Below, piece after piece: positions 13,287 to 21,167 of a stretch of 64,000 nucleotides of DNA (position 1 is its first letter; the number at the start of each line of letters is the position of its first letter). Source of the DNA: Pseudomonas sp. KU43P (GTDB taxonomy: Bacteria > Pseudomonadota > Gammaproteobacteria > Pseudomonadales > Pseudomonadaceae); NCBI RefSeq assembly GCF_033095865.1, contig NZ_AP019365.1:3817501-3881500 (forward strand), in the 5' to 3' direction. A program made the position numbers and the translations under genes. The notes beneath the pieces were generated by a model. The model did no database searches, was not told the DNA's origin, and saw nothing but the letters and a program-made list of their open reading frames with translations.

Positions 13287-16200
13287 TGCTCCTCAACACT
13301 GTGTGCGTTAGCGGTGGGCTGCACGGCGCGCCGGCGCATCGGGCGCTGGCTGTCGAGCAACTGCCGGCGCTGCTGGCTGTCGGCGCTGCGCGCCGCGCGG
13401 CGCACCTGGGCGGCGGCTTCCAGCAAGTCGGCCTGGGTACGGCCGGGCTTGCCCAGCCAGCAGTCGAGCACCGCCTGGATCTGGGCGAACAGCTCGGCCA
13501 GCTCGCCAGGCTCGAACAGGCCCTGGGGCACCTCGAAGCGGGCCTCGAGGCGGCTGGCGCTGCTGTAGAAGCCGAGGATCAGGTCCAGCTCGGCGGCCTG
13601 GTGCTCGGCGGCCAGCGCCTCGACCCGTACATCCTGCAGGCGCGGCAGCGGTGGCTCGCCTTCCTGGTAGTTGAGCTTGATGCTGAAGAAGGGTGAACGC
13701 CCGGCCCGGCGCGGTGGACGCAGCGCCTCCACCAACTGCTCGAACGGCAGGTCCTGATGCCCGGCAGCGCCCAGCACCACCCTGCGACACTGCTCGAGCA
13801 GCGCATCGCTGCTGGCAGCCATGTCCAGGTCCACTTGCAGCACCAACTGGTTGATGAAGAAACCCACCAGCGGTTCGGCGGCCGGGTGGCTGCGGTTGGC
13901 GATATCGCTGCCCAGGCGGATGCGCGACTGGCCGCTCTGCTCGCGCAGGCTGATGGCGAAAGCACCGAGCAACAGCATGAACGGCGTCACCCCGTTGGCA
14001 GCGGCGAAGGCACGCAAGGCGCTGGTCTGCATGGCGCTGAAGGTGAACTGCTCGCACTGCGCCATCGCGCCCTGGCCACGCGGGCGCTGGCCGTGCAACT
14101 CGAGCCAGCTGTGTTCGCCGGCCAAGGCTTCGCGCCAGTAGGCCAACTGCCGTGCCTGCTCGGGGCCGGCCAGCAGCGCGCGTTGCCAGCGGGCGAAGTC
14201 ACCGTAGCCAACCTCCAGCTCACGCAGTGCTGCGTCATGGCCGGCCAGCCGCGAGGCATACAGCGCTTCCAGCTCGTCCACCAGATTGCGCATCGACCAA
14301 CCATCCACGGCGATGTGGTGAGTGGTCAGCAGCAGTACGTGCTCGCGGGCCTCCAGGCGCAGCAGGCGCACCCGCTGCAGCGGTCCGCTGGCCAAGTCGA
14401 AGGGCTGCCGCGCTTCCTGCGCCGCGCGCCGACGGGCCTCGGCCAGGTCAGCCACATCCTCGACGGTGAAGTCCAACGCCAGGGTGTCGTGCTGCATCAG
14501 GCGCACACGCTCGCCTTCGGGCTTGAAGGTAGTGCGCAACACACCGTGACGCTGCTGCAGTGTGGCAAACGCCTCGCGCAGCGCTTCAACGTCCAGCGGG
14601 CCGCGCAGATGCAGGGCCATCGGCACGTTGTACACCGAGCTGTGCGGTTCCAGCTGCCAGGCGAACCACAGGCGCTGCTGGGCGAACGATGGCACCAGGG
14701 CGGCATCGGGGTCGGCGACGAGTTGCGGCTGGCCATGGGCGGCAGCGACTTCGGACACTTGCTGGGCGAAGGCGGCCAGAAGCGGATTGTCGAACAGGCA
14801 GGCCAGGGGCAAGTTCACCCCCAGTTGCTCGCGCAGGCGACCGATGATCTGGGTGGCGGCAATGGAGTTGCCGCCAAGGGCGAAGAAGTTGTCATCGGCG
14901 AACACTTCAGCCTGGCCAAGCACTTCGGCCCAGACAGCACCCACCTGCTGCTGCCCCTCCCCTTGCAGTGGCTGGCCTTGGCGCAACGGCGGCTGGTCAT
15001 TGCGACGCAGGTGGAAGCAGTCCAGCTCGCCGCGCTCCAGCATCTGGCGGCACGCCGAACGCTGCAGCTTGCCACTGGAGGTCTTGGGCAGTTCGCCAGG
15101 TTGCAGCAAGGCGACCCACACCGGCGCCTGCTGGCAGACGTCGGCCAGTACCCGGTCGATCTCGGCGCAGATCTGGGCGGCGGCGATCTTGCGTTGGGTG
15201 GCGCGGCCGATCTCCACGGCGATACCCATGCCCTCGCCGTCGGCCTGGTCGACCACAAAGGCAGTCACCCGGCCCTTGCGCGCGCCTTCGACGTTGTATT
15301 CCACCGCACGCTCGAGGTCTTGCGGGTAGATGTTCTGGCCGCGGACGATGATCATGTCCTTGAGGCGCCCGGTGATGAACAGCCGGCCCTCGCGCAAAAA
15401 GCCCAGGTCGCCGGAGCGCAGCCAGGTGCGCCCATCACGCTCGACGAAAGCCTTGGAGGTCGCCTCGGGGTTGCGCCAGTAGCCTCGGGCGACGCTGGCG
15501 CCGCTGATCCAGATCTCGCCAATGCAGCTGTCAGGCTGATGCTCGCCGCTGTGCGGATCGACCAGGACCACGTCCAGCCCAGGTTGGAGGATCCCGCTGC
15601 TGACCAACAAGCTGCCCTCCCCCAGTTCGGCGCGGTGCTCACCGAGGGCGTGGCTGTCGAAGCTTGCACTGACGAAAGGCTCGTCGGCGGTGGTGCCGGT
15701 GACGTAAAGGGTGGCCTCGGCCAGCCCGTAGCACGGCAGGAACGCCAGCGGGTCGAAGCCGCAGACGCTGAAACGATTGGCAAAGGCCAGCAGGCTGTCC
15801 TGGCGGATCGGTTCGGAGCCGGAGAACAGCACCCGCAGGCTGCTCAGGTCGAGGCTGGCCAGCACGCTGTCGCTGGTGCGCTCGGCGGCGAGGCGGAAGG
15901 CGAAGTCCGGGGCGCCGGTGTGGGTGGCTCGGTAGTGGCTGATCGCCTCGAGCCAGCGTGCGGGGCGCTCGACGAAATGCCGCGGCGACATCAGTACCAA
16001 GGTCGCGCCACGGTAGATCGTCAGCAGCAGGCAGCCGATCAGGCCCATGTCGTGGTAGAGCGGCAGCCAACTGACAAAGGTGTCACCAGGGTGCAGATCG
16101 AAGCCGCGCACCATCATGCCTTCGTTGGCCACCAGATTGGCGTGGCTGACCTCCACGCCTTTTGGGGTGGCGGTGGAGCCGGAGGTGTACTGCAGGAAGG

Positions 16201-16687
16201 CAATGGCTTCCCCCGCCGGCAGGGCTGGCGGGGGAAGCTCAGCCTCGGTCAGCGCCAGCGCATCGACGGCCAGCACCGTGGGCAACGCCTCGGCGAATGC
16301 TTGTTGCAGCGAGTCGCACAGGTGCGCTTCGGTCAGCACCAGGCGTGGCTGGGCATCATCGAGGATGGCGCGCACCCGGCTCAGTTCGTACTGGCGCAGC
16401 GATTCAGGCGGCAGCGCCGGTACCGCGATGATGCCGGCGTACAGGCAGGCGTAGAACGACACCACATAGCCCGGCCCGCTTTGCATCAGCAACAGCGCGC
16501 GCTCGCCAGCGCCTGCGTGGCGTGCCAACTCCGCGGCCAAGGTTCGGGCACGGCGGTCCAGTTCGGCGTAGCTCAGCGTCAGGCGCTGGTTCTGGCCATC
16601 GAGAAGAAAATGCACCGCCGGCTTGTCGCCTTGCTGGCCGGCATGGGCGACCAGCGCCTCGACCAAGGAACCATGGAGAGCAGTCAT
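13283..16687 (-). CDS. Fatty acyl-AMP ligase-carrier-condensation protein (FAAL-T-C), lipoinitiation of the NRPS
   Basis: 1134 residues. The N-terminal ~560 are an acyl-AMP ligase of the FAAL/FadD32 type, with SYAELDRRAR near 40, the AMP motif YTSGSTATPKG at 167-177 and the C-terminal KTSSGKLQRSACRQ. A T domain follows with FFALGGNS (Ser ~607), then a condensation domain with HHIAVDG (~789-795). The ligase would adenylate a fatty acid and load it on the adjacent T domain; the C domain would join it to the amino acid held by the next protein, which itself lacks a working C domain. This is the starter logic of acylated siderophores and lipopeptides. The ATG at 16687 lies one base after the thioesterase stop, with AAAGG upstream; longer in-frame starts would lie inside the thioesterase gene. 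Chain length cannot be read from sequence. Confidence 0.93.
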   Translation of the reverse strand: MTALHGSLVEALVAHAGQQGDKPAVHFLLDGQNQRLTLSYAELDRRARTLAAELARHAGAGERALLLMQSGPGYVVSFYACLYAGIIAVPALPPESLRQYELSRVRAILDDAQPRLVLTEAHLCDSLQQAFAEALPTVLAVDALALTEAELPPPALPAGEAIAFLQYTSGSTATPKGVEVSHANLVANEGMMVRGFDLHPGDTFVSWLPLYHDMGLIGCLLLTIYRGATLVLMSPRHFVERPARWLEAISHYRATHTGAPDFAFRLAAERTSDSVLASLDLSSLRVLFSGSEPIRQDSLLAFANRFSVCGFDPLAFLPCYGLAEATLYVTGTTADEPFVSASFDSHALGEHRAELGEGSLLVSSGILQPGLDVVLVDPHSGEHQPDSCIGEIWISGASVARGYWRNPEATSKAFVERDGRTWLRSGDLGFLREGRLFITGRLKDMIIVRGQNIYPQDLERAVEYNVEGARKGRVTAFVVDQADGEGMGIAVEIGRATQRKIAAAQICAEIDRVLADVCQQAPVWVALLQPGELPKTSSGKLQRSACRQMLERGELDCFHLRRNDQPPLRQGQPLQGEGQQQVGAVWAEVLGQAEVFADDNFFALGGNSIAATQIIGRLREQLGVNLPLACLFDNPLLAAFAQQVSEVAAAHGQPQLVADPDAALVPSFAQQRLWFAWQLEPHSSVYNVPMALHLRGPLDVEALREAFATLQQRHGVLRTTFKPEGERVRLMQHDTLALDFTVEDVADLAEARRRAAQEARQPFDLASGPLQRVRLLRLEAREHVLLLTTHHIAVDGWSMRNLVDELEALYASRLAGHDAALRELEVGYGDFARWQRALLAGPEQARQLAYWREALAGEHSWLELHGQRPRGQGAMAQCEQFTFSAMQTSALRAFAAANGVTPFMLLLGAFAISLREQSGQSRIRLGSDIANRSHPAAEPLVGFFINQLVLQVDLDMAASSDALLEQCRRVVLGAAGHQDLPFEQLVEALRPPRRAGRSPFFSIKLNYQEGEPPLPRLQDVRVEALAAEHQAAELDLILGFYSSASRLEARFEVPQGLFEPGELAELFAQIQAVLDCWLGKPGRTQADLLEAAAQVRRAARSADSQQRRQLLDSQRPMRRRAVQPTANAHSVEEQ

Positions 16688-16688
16688 T

Positions 16689-17432
16689 TCACACCTTTGC
16701 AAAGAAGTGGGAGTCAGGGCGTGCGGCCGGCGCATGGGGCGCCAGGCAGGCAGCCAGATGCGCGAGCACGGCGCGCTCCTGGGTCTGGATGAAAAAGTGG
16801 CCGGCGTCGAACAGCTTGAGGCTGAAGTCGGTCGCCGCCAGCTCACGCCAGGCCAGCAGTTGCGCTTCGCTGGCCGTGTCCTGGCTGCCGGCCAATACGT
16901 GCAGTGGACACTGCAGCGGCGCGGTGGGCTGGTAGCGGTAACGCCCGCACAACAGGAAGTCGGCACGCAGCACCGGCAGGGCCAGGCGCATCAGTTCCGG
17001 GTCCTGCAGGGCTTCGTCGGGAGTCCCTTGCAAACGCGCCAGCTCGCCCAGCAGCTGTTCGTCGCTCATCGGCGTGCGAAACCGCAGGTAGTCGCGCTGG
17101 GCCGGCGCCGCACCACCCGACACCAGCAACGCCTGCGGCGGCGACAGGCCCAGGGCGCGCAGTGCGCAGGCAAGTTCGAAGGCCAACAATGAACCCATGC
17201 TGTGGCCGAACAGCGCATAGGGGCGCCGGGTCTCGCCGCGCATCTCGAGCGCCAGCTGCGCGGCCAGGTCGACCAGATCGGTGGCCAGCGGCTCGCTGAG
17301 GCGGCTGCCGCGCCCTGGCAGCTCCAGCGGACGGATATCCAGCCAGGCCGGGACGCTGCGCCGCCAACGCGCATAACCCATGGCGCTGGCGCCGGCGTGG
17401 GGCAGGCAGAACAGAGTCAGCAAGGTACTCAC
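16689..17432 (-). CDS. Type II (editing) thioesterase of the NRPS cluster
   Basis: 247-residue alpha/beta hydrolase of the GrsT/PvdG family, which clears misprimed or stalled acyl groups from NRPS T domains. It shows the N-terminal [10 protein letters not shown], the nucleophile elbow FGHSMGS and the catalytic-His context DAGHFF near the C-terminus. The start is a GTG at 17432 that overlaps the MbtH stop as GTGA. That puts residue 1 just before [13 protein letters not shown], where the family normally begins; in-frame ATG starts further upstream would add residues inside the MbtH gene. Being stand-alone at the 5' end of the operon argues for an editing role rather than product release. Confidence 0.93.
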   Translation of the reverse strand: MSTLLTLFCLPHAGASAMGYARWRRSVPAWLDIRPLELPGRGSRLSEPLATDLVDLAAQLALEMRGETRRPYALFGHSMGSLLAFELACALRALGLSPPQALLVSGGAAPAQRDYLRFRTPMSDEQLLGELARLQGTPDEALQDPELMRLALPVLRADFLLCGRYRYQPTAPLQCPLHVLAGSQDTASEAQLLAWRELAATDFSLKLFDAGHFFIQTQERAVLAHLAACLAPHAPAARPDSHFFAKV

Positions 17433-17644
17433 CGGCCGGCCTGTCCGTCCATGTGCTGGCGCAGGCTCAGGGGGCGCATGTCGGTCCATACCGTTTCGAT
17501 GTAGTCCAGGCAGTCCTGCTTTGGGCCGCGCTTCCCGGCTTCGCGCCAGCCGGCCGGCACCGCCTTGTACTCAGGCCACAGGGAGTACTGCTCCTCGGCG
17601 TTGACCAGTACCTTGAACGTTGCGTCTTCGCGGTCGAAAGCCAT
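17429..17644 (-). CDS. MbtH-like NRPS adenylation-domain partner protein
   Basis: 71 residues, the usual MbtH length. It carries the family hallmarks: a start at MAFDRED, the [19 protein letters not shown] stretch with its conserved tryptophans, and the C-terminal [18 protein letters not shown]. MbtH proteins bind A domains and help them fold and work. This is the first gene of the minus-strand NRPS operon. I chose ATG 17644 because GGAG lies nine bases upstream and the family starts there; in-frame upstream codons would add a non-homologous extension. Its stop overlaps the thioesterase GTG. Confidence 0.96.
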   Translation of the reverse strand: MAFDREDATFKVLVNAEEQYSLWPEYKAVPAGWREAGKRGPKQDCLDYIETVWTDMRPLSLRQHMDGQAGR

Positions 17645-17683
17645 CTGAAATTTCTCCGTTTCTGTCGGTTGAAAGCGGCTGGC

Positions 17684-17707
17684 ACGGATGCCTGCGGCGC
17701 GATTTCC
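17684..17707 (-). promoter_or_regulatory. Possible iron-starvation sigma (PvdS-type) promoter for the NRPS operon
   Basis: Reading the minus strand, GAAAT is followed after 15 bases by CGT, about 40 bases before the MbtH start. PvdS-class sigma factors use TAAAT-N16/17-CGT, so this is one base off in sequence and one short in spacing. The divergent neighbour encodes a sigma factor of that class, which makes the match more interesting, but such short motifs occur by chance. Confidence 0.3.
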
Positions 17708-17794
17708 TAGAACGACGAATGACCGCGGAATAACTTCAGAAGACAATTTCCTACGTGATGATCAGATTTGAGCTGCAATTGAATCGGAGACTTG

Positions 17795-17823
17795 TTGCAA
17801 ATAATTCTTAGTAATACTAGATT
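17795..17823 (+). promoter_or_regulatory. Possible promoter of the sigma-factor gene with overlapping Fur-like site
   Basis: A weak sigma-70 arrangement (TTGCAA at 17795-17800, 17 bases, TAGATT at 17818-17823) overlaps the A/T-rich GCAAATAATTCTTAGTAAT at 17797-17815. That string resembles the left part of Pseudomonas Fur boxes (GCAAATAATTCTC...). Fur repression of the sigma gene, with the sigma factor then activating the NRPS operon, is the usual siderophore circuit. This is by-eye matching only. Confidence 0.35.
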
Positions 17824-17865
17824 CTCCAACCTCGCTTGCTGACCTCGGAATGGATCAGGTGCCTC

Positions 17866-18384
17866 ATGCAGAAACACGGTGCAGCCCACGGTGGGTCCCC
17901 TTTGCTTGACGTGTTCTTTGCCCAGCGTTCGCGCCTGATCGGGCTGGCGGCGAAGATCATCGGGTGCCGTAGCCACGCCGAAGACATCGTTCACGAAGCG
18001 TTCATGAAAGTGGACGATGCTGCCGAATCGGAGCAGATCCACTCCCAGGCGTCATACCTGACGCGGGTAGTGCGCAATCTGTCGATCGACCATTACCGCC
18101 GGCGCCAGTTCGAGGAACGACTGATGTGCCACGACGCAGACAGCAGCGAGTCGCCGGCCATCTGTGGTGAAACCCCGGAGGCACTGGTATCGGACCAGCA
18201 GGTGCTGGAGCGCGTTTCCGGGGCTTTGGCCGACCTGCCCGAGCGCACCCGCTACGCCTTCGAGATGTGCCGGATCCATGGCATGAAACAGCGCGAGATC
18301 GCCAAGATCCTGGGTGTCTCCCCCCCGCTGGTGAACGCCATGATTCGCGACGCGCTGCAGCATTGCCGGGAAAAGGCGTTGTAA
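17866..18384 (+). CDS. ECF sigma factor of the iron-starvation (PvdS/PfrI-like) type
   Basis: 172 residues with ECF regions 2 and 4. Region 2 is visible as IIGCRSHAEDIVHEAF and YLTRVVRNLSIDHYRR; region 4 as LPERTRYAFEMCRIHGMKQREIAKILGVSPPLVNAMIRDAL. The GCRSxAEDxVxxAF and RTRYAFEM strings are those of PvdS/PfrI, which direct siderophore synthesis genes. It is divergent from the NRPS operon across a 221-base gap, so it probably controls that operon. No FecR-like anti-sigma gene is adjacent, unlike signalling FecI-type systems. I start at ATG 17866, with AGGTG six bases upstream; a TTG 30 bases earlier is possible. Which of several PvdS-like paralogues it is cannot be told. Confidence 0.9.
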   Translation: MQKHGAAHGGSPLLDVFFAQRSRLIGLAAKIIGCRSHAEDIVHEAFMKVDDAAESEQIHSQASYLTRVVRNLSIDHYRRRQFEERLMCHDADSSESPAICGETPEALVSDQQVLERVSGALADLPERTRYAFEMCRIHGMKQREIAKILGVSPPLVNAMIRDALQHCREKAL

Positions 18385-18407
18385 TCCTCAGCGCGGCAGG
18401 CCAACGA

Positions 18408-18427
18408 GCGCGATAGCGCCCTTTTTT
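18408..18427 (+). terminator. Weak rho-independent terminator after the sigma-factor gene
   Basis: Short GCGC-gata-GCGC hairpin followed by a run of six T. The four-base stem is minimal. Confidence 0.4.
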
Positions 18428-18449
18428 CAGTGATGTATGCCGGCGGATG

Positions 18450-18665
18450 CTACAAGGGGACGCGATCGACGTCGGGCGCTCGGCGGCCAGCGTGTTTTCG
18501 ACGCCACAGCCACACGCCGCCGACGATCATCAGCGGCAACCCCAAGGCTAGCCACGACACCACGTCGTACACACCATCGCCCAGCAGCGCCGACAGCAGC
18601 CCCAGCGCCGCCAGCAGGCCGATCAGCAGCGGCCAGCGAAAGATCCGCCACAGCCCGCGCCTCAT
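18450..18665 (-). CDS. Small two-span inner-membrane protein, partner of the PepSY protein
   Basis: 71 residues: a basic N-terminus (MRRGLWRIFRW), two hydrophobic segments (about 11-27 and 33-52) and a basic tail (WLWRRKHAGRR). The ATG overlaps the stop of the upstream PepSY gene (ATGA), so the two are translated together. I do not recognise a family with certainty. In P. aeruginosa the PepSY siderophore reductase FpvG is followed by a tiny membrane protein, FpvH; the same layout here suggests an equivalent, but that rests on gene order. Confidence 0.75.
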   Translation of the reverse strand: MRRGLWRIFRWPLLIGLLAALGLLSALLGDGVYDVVSWLALGLPLMIVGGVWLWRRKHAGRRAPDVDRVPL

Positions 18666-19795
18666 GCCCCTGCCCTCTGCTCTGTCGCCATTGGCACATC
18701 GGGCACCTGGCGACGGCGCCCCCACCACAGGTACACGCCGCTGCCCAGGACCACGATGGCGATCACATCGAGCACCGCCCACACGATCTTCAAGGGCAAG
18801 CGTCCGTAGTCGCCGAAATGCAGCGGCTGCGAGATGAGCAGCGCACGGACGTACAGCGGCATGTCACGCATGTCGGTCAATTGCCCGGTCTGGGCATCGA
18901 TCAGCGCCGGTTTGAGCAGTTTCGAGGTCACCGGGGTCTTGCCCCGCATGAACACCGCATAGTGGTGCTGGCTGCTGAACAGGGTGCCAGGGAAAGCGAC
19001 GAATACCGGCTCCAGTTCGGGTGCCGCTGCCCGCGCCGTCTCCAGCGCCGCGTGCAGCGAGCCGAGGGACTCCAGCGGCGGCGCATTCTTGTACGGTGCA
19101 GTCATTTCGGCCAACTGGCCGTTCTGCCATATCCCGACGATGGGCAGCGCCAGGGTGTTGATTACCCCGGTGACGCCTACCACCATCACCCACACCAGGG
19201 TCACCATGCCCAGCACATTGTGCAGATCGAGCCATTGCAACCGACGGCTGCGGCCGGTGCGCACGGTGGCGAACTCCAGCTTGCGCATGAACGGGGTATA
19301 GACCACCACCCCAGACACCAGCGAGGCCACCAGCAGCAGCCCCATCGCACCCAGCAGCAAGTAGCCGGGCAGGCCGAGGAACAGATCGGTGTGCAGACGC
19401 AGTACCACATCCATGAAGCCGGTGTCGGGTGGCTCGGGGGCAAACAGCTCACCGCTGCGCTTGTCGAACAGGTGCACGTGGCCGTCCAGTGGCGGCGGTA
19501 CCAAGGTCTTGCCAGTGAACACCGCGCCATAGGGGTCTTCCGGTTCCAGACCGACAAAGCGCACCACTTCGTCCGGACGTGCGGCGAGTGCCCCGGCGAT
19601 GACATTGTCGTAATCGATTGCCGGGGCATCGGCAGGCAGTGCCTTGGGCACCGGATGCGGATCGAAGACCGCTTCGATTTCCTCGTGGAAGATCAGCGGC
19701 AGGCCGGTCAGGCATAACAGCAGCAGGAACACGGTACAGACCAGGCTGGTCCACTTGTGCACCAGATACCAGTATTTGAGGGCTTGACGGGTCAT
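18662..19795 (-). CDS. PepSY-associated inner-membrane protein, candidate siderophore-iron reductase (FpvG-like)
   Basis: 377 residues with the PepSY-TM layout: a first span at ~13-36 ending GLPLIFHEEIEAVFDP, a periplasmic loop with HLFDKRSGEL, spans near 138-165 and 185-215 around LHNVLGMVTLVWVMVVG, and a last span at ~335-360 ending YLWWGRRR. Conserved His residues in or near the spans (H13, H37, LHT, LHN) fit haem ligation. Relatives such as FpvG reduce ferric siderophore in the periplasm to release iron. The neighbouring NRPS and sigma genes support a link to siderophore uptake, which is inference. The ATG at 19795 has AAGGA ten bases upstream. Confidence 0.82.
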   Translation of the reverse strand: MTRQALKYWYLVHKWTSLVCTVFLLLLCLTGLPLIFHEEIEAVFDPHPVPKALPADAPAIDYDNVIAGALAARPDEVVRFVGLEPEDPYGAVFTGKTLVPPPLDGHVHLFDKRSGELFAPEPPDTGFMDVVLRLHTDLFLGLPGYLLLGAMGLLLVASLVSGVVVYTPFMRKLEFATVRTGRSRRLQWLDLHNVLGMVTLVWVMVVGVTGVINTLALPIVGIWQNGQLAEMTAPYKNAPPLESLGSLHAALETARAAAPELEPVFVAFPGTLFSSQHHYAVFMRGKTPVTSKLLKPALIDAQTGQLTDMRDMPLYVRALLISQPLHFGDYGRLPLKIVWAVLDVIAIVVLGSGVYLWWGRRRQVPDVPMATEQRAGA

Positions 19796-19950
19796 GCGCT
19801 GTGATTCCTTCGGCAGTCCATGTGCGACAACGGCGTGCACAGGGTACCTGCCGGCCCGCGCAGTGCGCCAGATGGAGTGCGGGGAACGAATGCCGCGATT
19901 CAGGTTGAACGACTTCCTCAGGGCGTGAAGTCGGTGTGGGGGTGCTTCAC

Positions 19951-20044
19951 GGCCCATCGCCGGCAAGCGCGGCTGCCACAGGTACAGGGCAGGTCGGGAG
20001 GCTTATGGAATGGCTGTGTGAGCTGGCTTGCCAGCGATGAGGCC
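19951..20044. repeat. Degenerate REP pair
   Basis: Two diverged, inverted REP copies: GGCCCATCGCCGGCAAGC on the left and its partner GCTTGCCAGCGATGAGGCC on the right. The arms carry several mismatches to the intact REPs elsewhere in the window, so this looks like a decayed REPIN. It lies between the PepSY gene and the tRNA-Ser terminator. Confidence 0.6.
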
Positions 20045-20081
20045 TGCTCGCGCGGTTGGTTTTTCTGTGCCCCAGAAACGC

Positions 20082-20107
20082 AAAAAGCCCTGAATAATCA
20101 GGGCTTT
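20082..20107 (-). terminator. Terminator of the tRNA-Ser gene
   Basis: On the minus strand AAAGCCCTGA-ttat-TCAGGGCTTT runs into TTT just downstream of the tRNA 3' end. The long stem and T tract make a standard rho-independent terminator. Confidence 0.9.
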
Positions 20108-20112
20108 GAAGA

Positions 20113-20200
20113 TGGCGGAAGCGTAGAGATTCGAACTCTAGGATAGTTGCCCATCGACGGTTTTCAAGACCGTTGCCTTAAACCACTCGGCCACGCTTCC
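20113..20200 (-). tRNA. tRNA-Ser (anticodon UGA)
   Basis: 88 bases including an encoded CCA. The acceptor arms GGAAGCG/CGCTTCC pair, the D arm reads GTGGCCGAGTGG, the anticodon loop CTTGAAA gives UGA, the long variable arm (GATGGGCAACTATC) is the serine class II type, and the T arm has GTTCGAATC. It reads UCA-type serine codons. A near-consensus promoter and a strong terminator flank it, so it is a stand-alone transcription unit. Confidence 0.97.
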
Positions 20201-20219
20201 AGCTCGTTTTGCGGCGGCC

Positions 20220-20247
20220 ATAATACCGTAATGAAACACGCTGTCAA
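20220..20247 (-). promoter_or_regulatory. Promoter of tRNA-Ser
   Basis: On the minus strand TTGACA (20242-20247), a 16-base spacer and TATTAT (20220-20225) form a near-consensus sigma-70 promoter. It lies 19 bases before the tRNA 5' end. Confidence 0.85.
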
Positions 20248-20335
20248 ACTCTCTATGACGCCGGTTGCGGAACCTCTGGTAGACTCCTTTGCATCTGAAC
20301 GTTTCAAAACCACAGGTTCATCAAGGAGTGTCGCC

Positions 20336-21007
20336 ATGCGCGAACAGGATTATGCCGTACACAACGGCCAGCAGGTCGAGCAGCGCGAGGTCAGCAAGGT
20401 CCTGCGCAACACGTACAGCCTGCTGGCACTCACCCTCGCCTTCAGCGGTGTCATGGCCTACATCTCGCAACAGATGGGCGTGCGCTACCCGAACGTGTTC
20501 GTGGTGCTGATCGGCTTCTATGGCTTGTTCTTCCTCACTGCCAAACTGCGTGATTCGGTCTGGGGCCTGGTGTCGACCTTCGCCCTCACCGGTTTCATGG
20601 GCTTCATTCTCGGCCCGATCCTCAACCGTTACCTGGGCATGAGTGGCGGCGCCGAAGTGGTCAGCTCGGCCTTTGCCATGACTGCGTTGGTGTTCGGTGG
20701 CCTGTCGGCCTATGTGCTGATCACCCGCAAGGACATGAGCTTCCTCAGCGGCTTCATCACCGCAGGCTTCTTCGTGCTGCTGGGTGCCGTGGTGGCGAGC
20801 TTCTTCTTCCAGATCAGCGGGCTGCAACTGGCAATCAGCGCGGGCTTCGTGCTGTTCTCGTCGGTCTGCATCCTGTTCCAGACCAGCGCGATCATCCATG
20901 GGGGTGAGCGCAACTACATCATGGCGACCATCAGCCTGTATGTGTCGATCTACAACCTGTTCATCAGCTTGTTGCAGCTGTTCGGCATCATGGGCCGTGA
21001 CGACTGA
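20336..21007 (+). CDS. Bax inhibitor-1 family membrane protein (YccA-like)
   Basis: 223 residues with seven hydrophobic segments, of the BI-1/YccA family. In E. coli YccA binds and modulates the FtsH protease. Visible family features are the cytosolic N-terminus (MREQDYAVHNGQQVEQREVS, then KVLRNTYSLLALTLAFSG) and the C-terminal string SAIIHGGERNYIMATISLYVSIYNLF with its conserved acidic/Tyr residues. I start at ATG 20336 because AAGGAG lies eight bases before it. The gene is divergent from tRNA-Ser and ends in a clear terminator, so it is monocistronic. Function in this organism is not established by sequence. Confidence 0.93.
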   Translation: MREQDYAVHNGQQVEQREVSKVLRNTYSLLALTLAFSGVMAYISQQMGVRYPNVFVVLIGFYGLFFLTAKLRDSVWGLVSTFALTGFMGFILGPILNRYLGMSGGAEVVSSAFAMTALVFGGLSAYVLITRKDMSFLSGFITAGFFVLLGAVVASFFFQISGLQLAISAGFVLFSSVCILFQTSAIIHGGERNYIMATISLYVSIYNLFISLLQLFGIMGRDD

Positions 21008-21025
21008 TTGGTTGAGTTTTGAGAG

Positions 21026-21050
21026 AAAGCCCGCTTCGGCGGGCTTTTTT
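21026..21050 (+). terminator. Terminator after the BI-1 gene
   Basis: AAAGCCCGC-ttcg-GCGGGCTTT followed by TTT: a tight hairpin with a UUCG loop. Confidence 0.93.
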
Positions 21051-21167
21051 GTGGGCGGGATTTGGAAATGTGTTTGGGTTGAGGAGTGTTCGTTGTGAGG
21101 AGTGCGGCGCTCGATTTTTGCACCACCTCAAATCCAAAGGCGGCCCCAAAAAATCCACCGCATAAAT

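Noticed and set aside
53..16792. Very long open frames on the plus strand opposite the NRPS genes (for example 3719-9472, 53-2890, 13757-16792)
   Set aside because: The minus strand has continuous NRPS domains with intact motifs. High G+C and third-position bias leave the opposite strand free of stops; the plus-strand products are Gln/Arg/His-rich with no domain.
20113..20200. tRNA-Ser as the integration point of a genomic island carrying the NRPS operon
   Set aside because: No integrase gene and no repeat of the tRNA 3' end was noticed in the window, and the left boundary is outside it. The idea stays open but unsupported.
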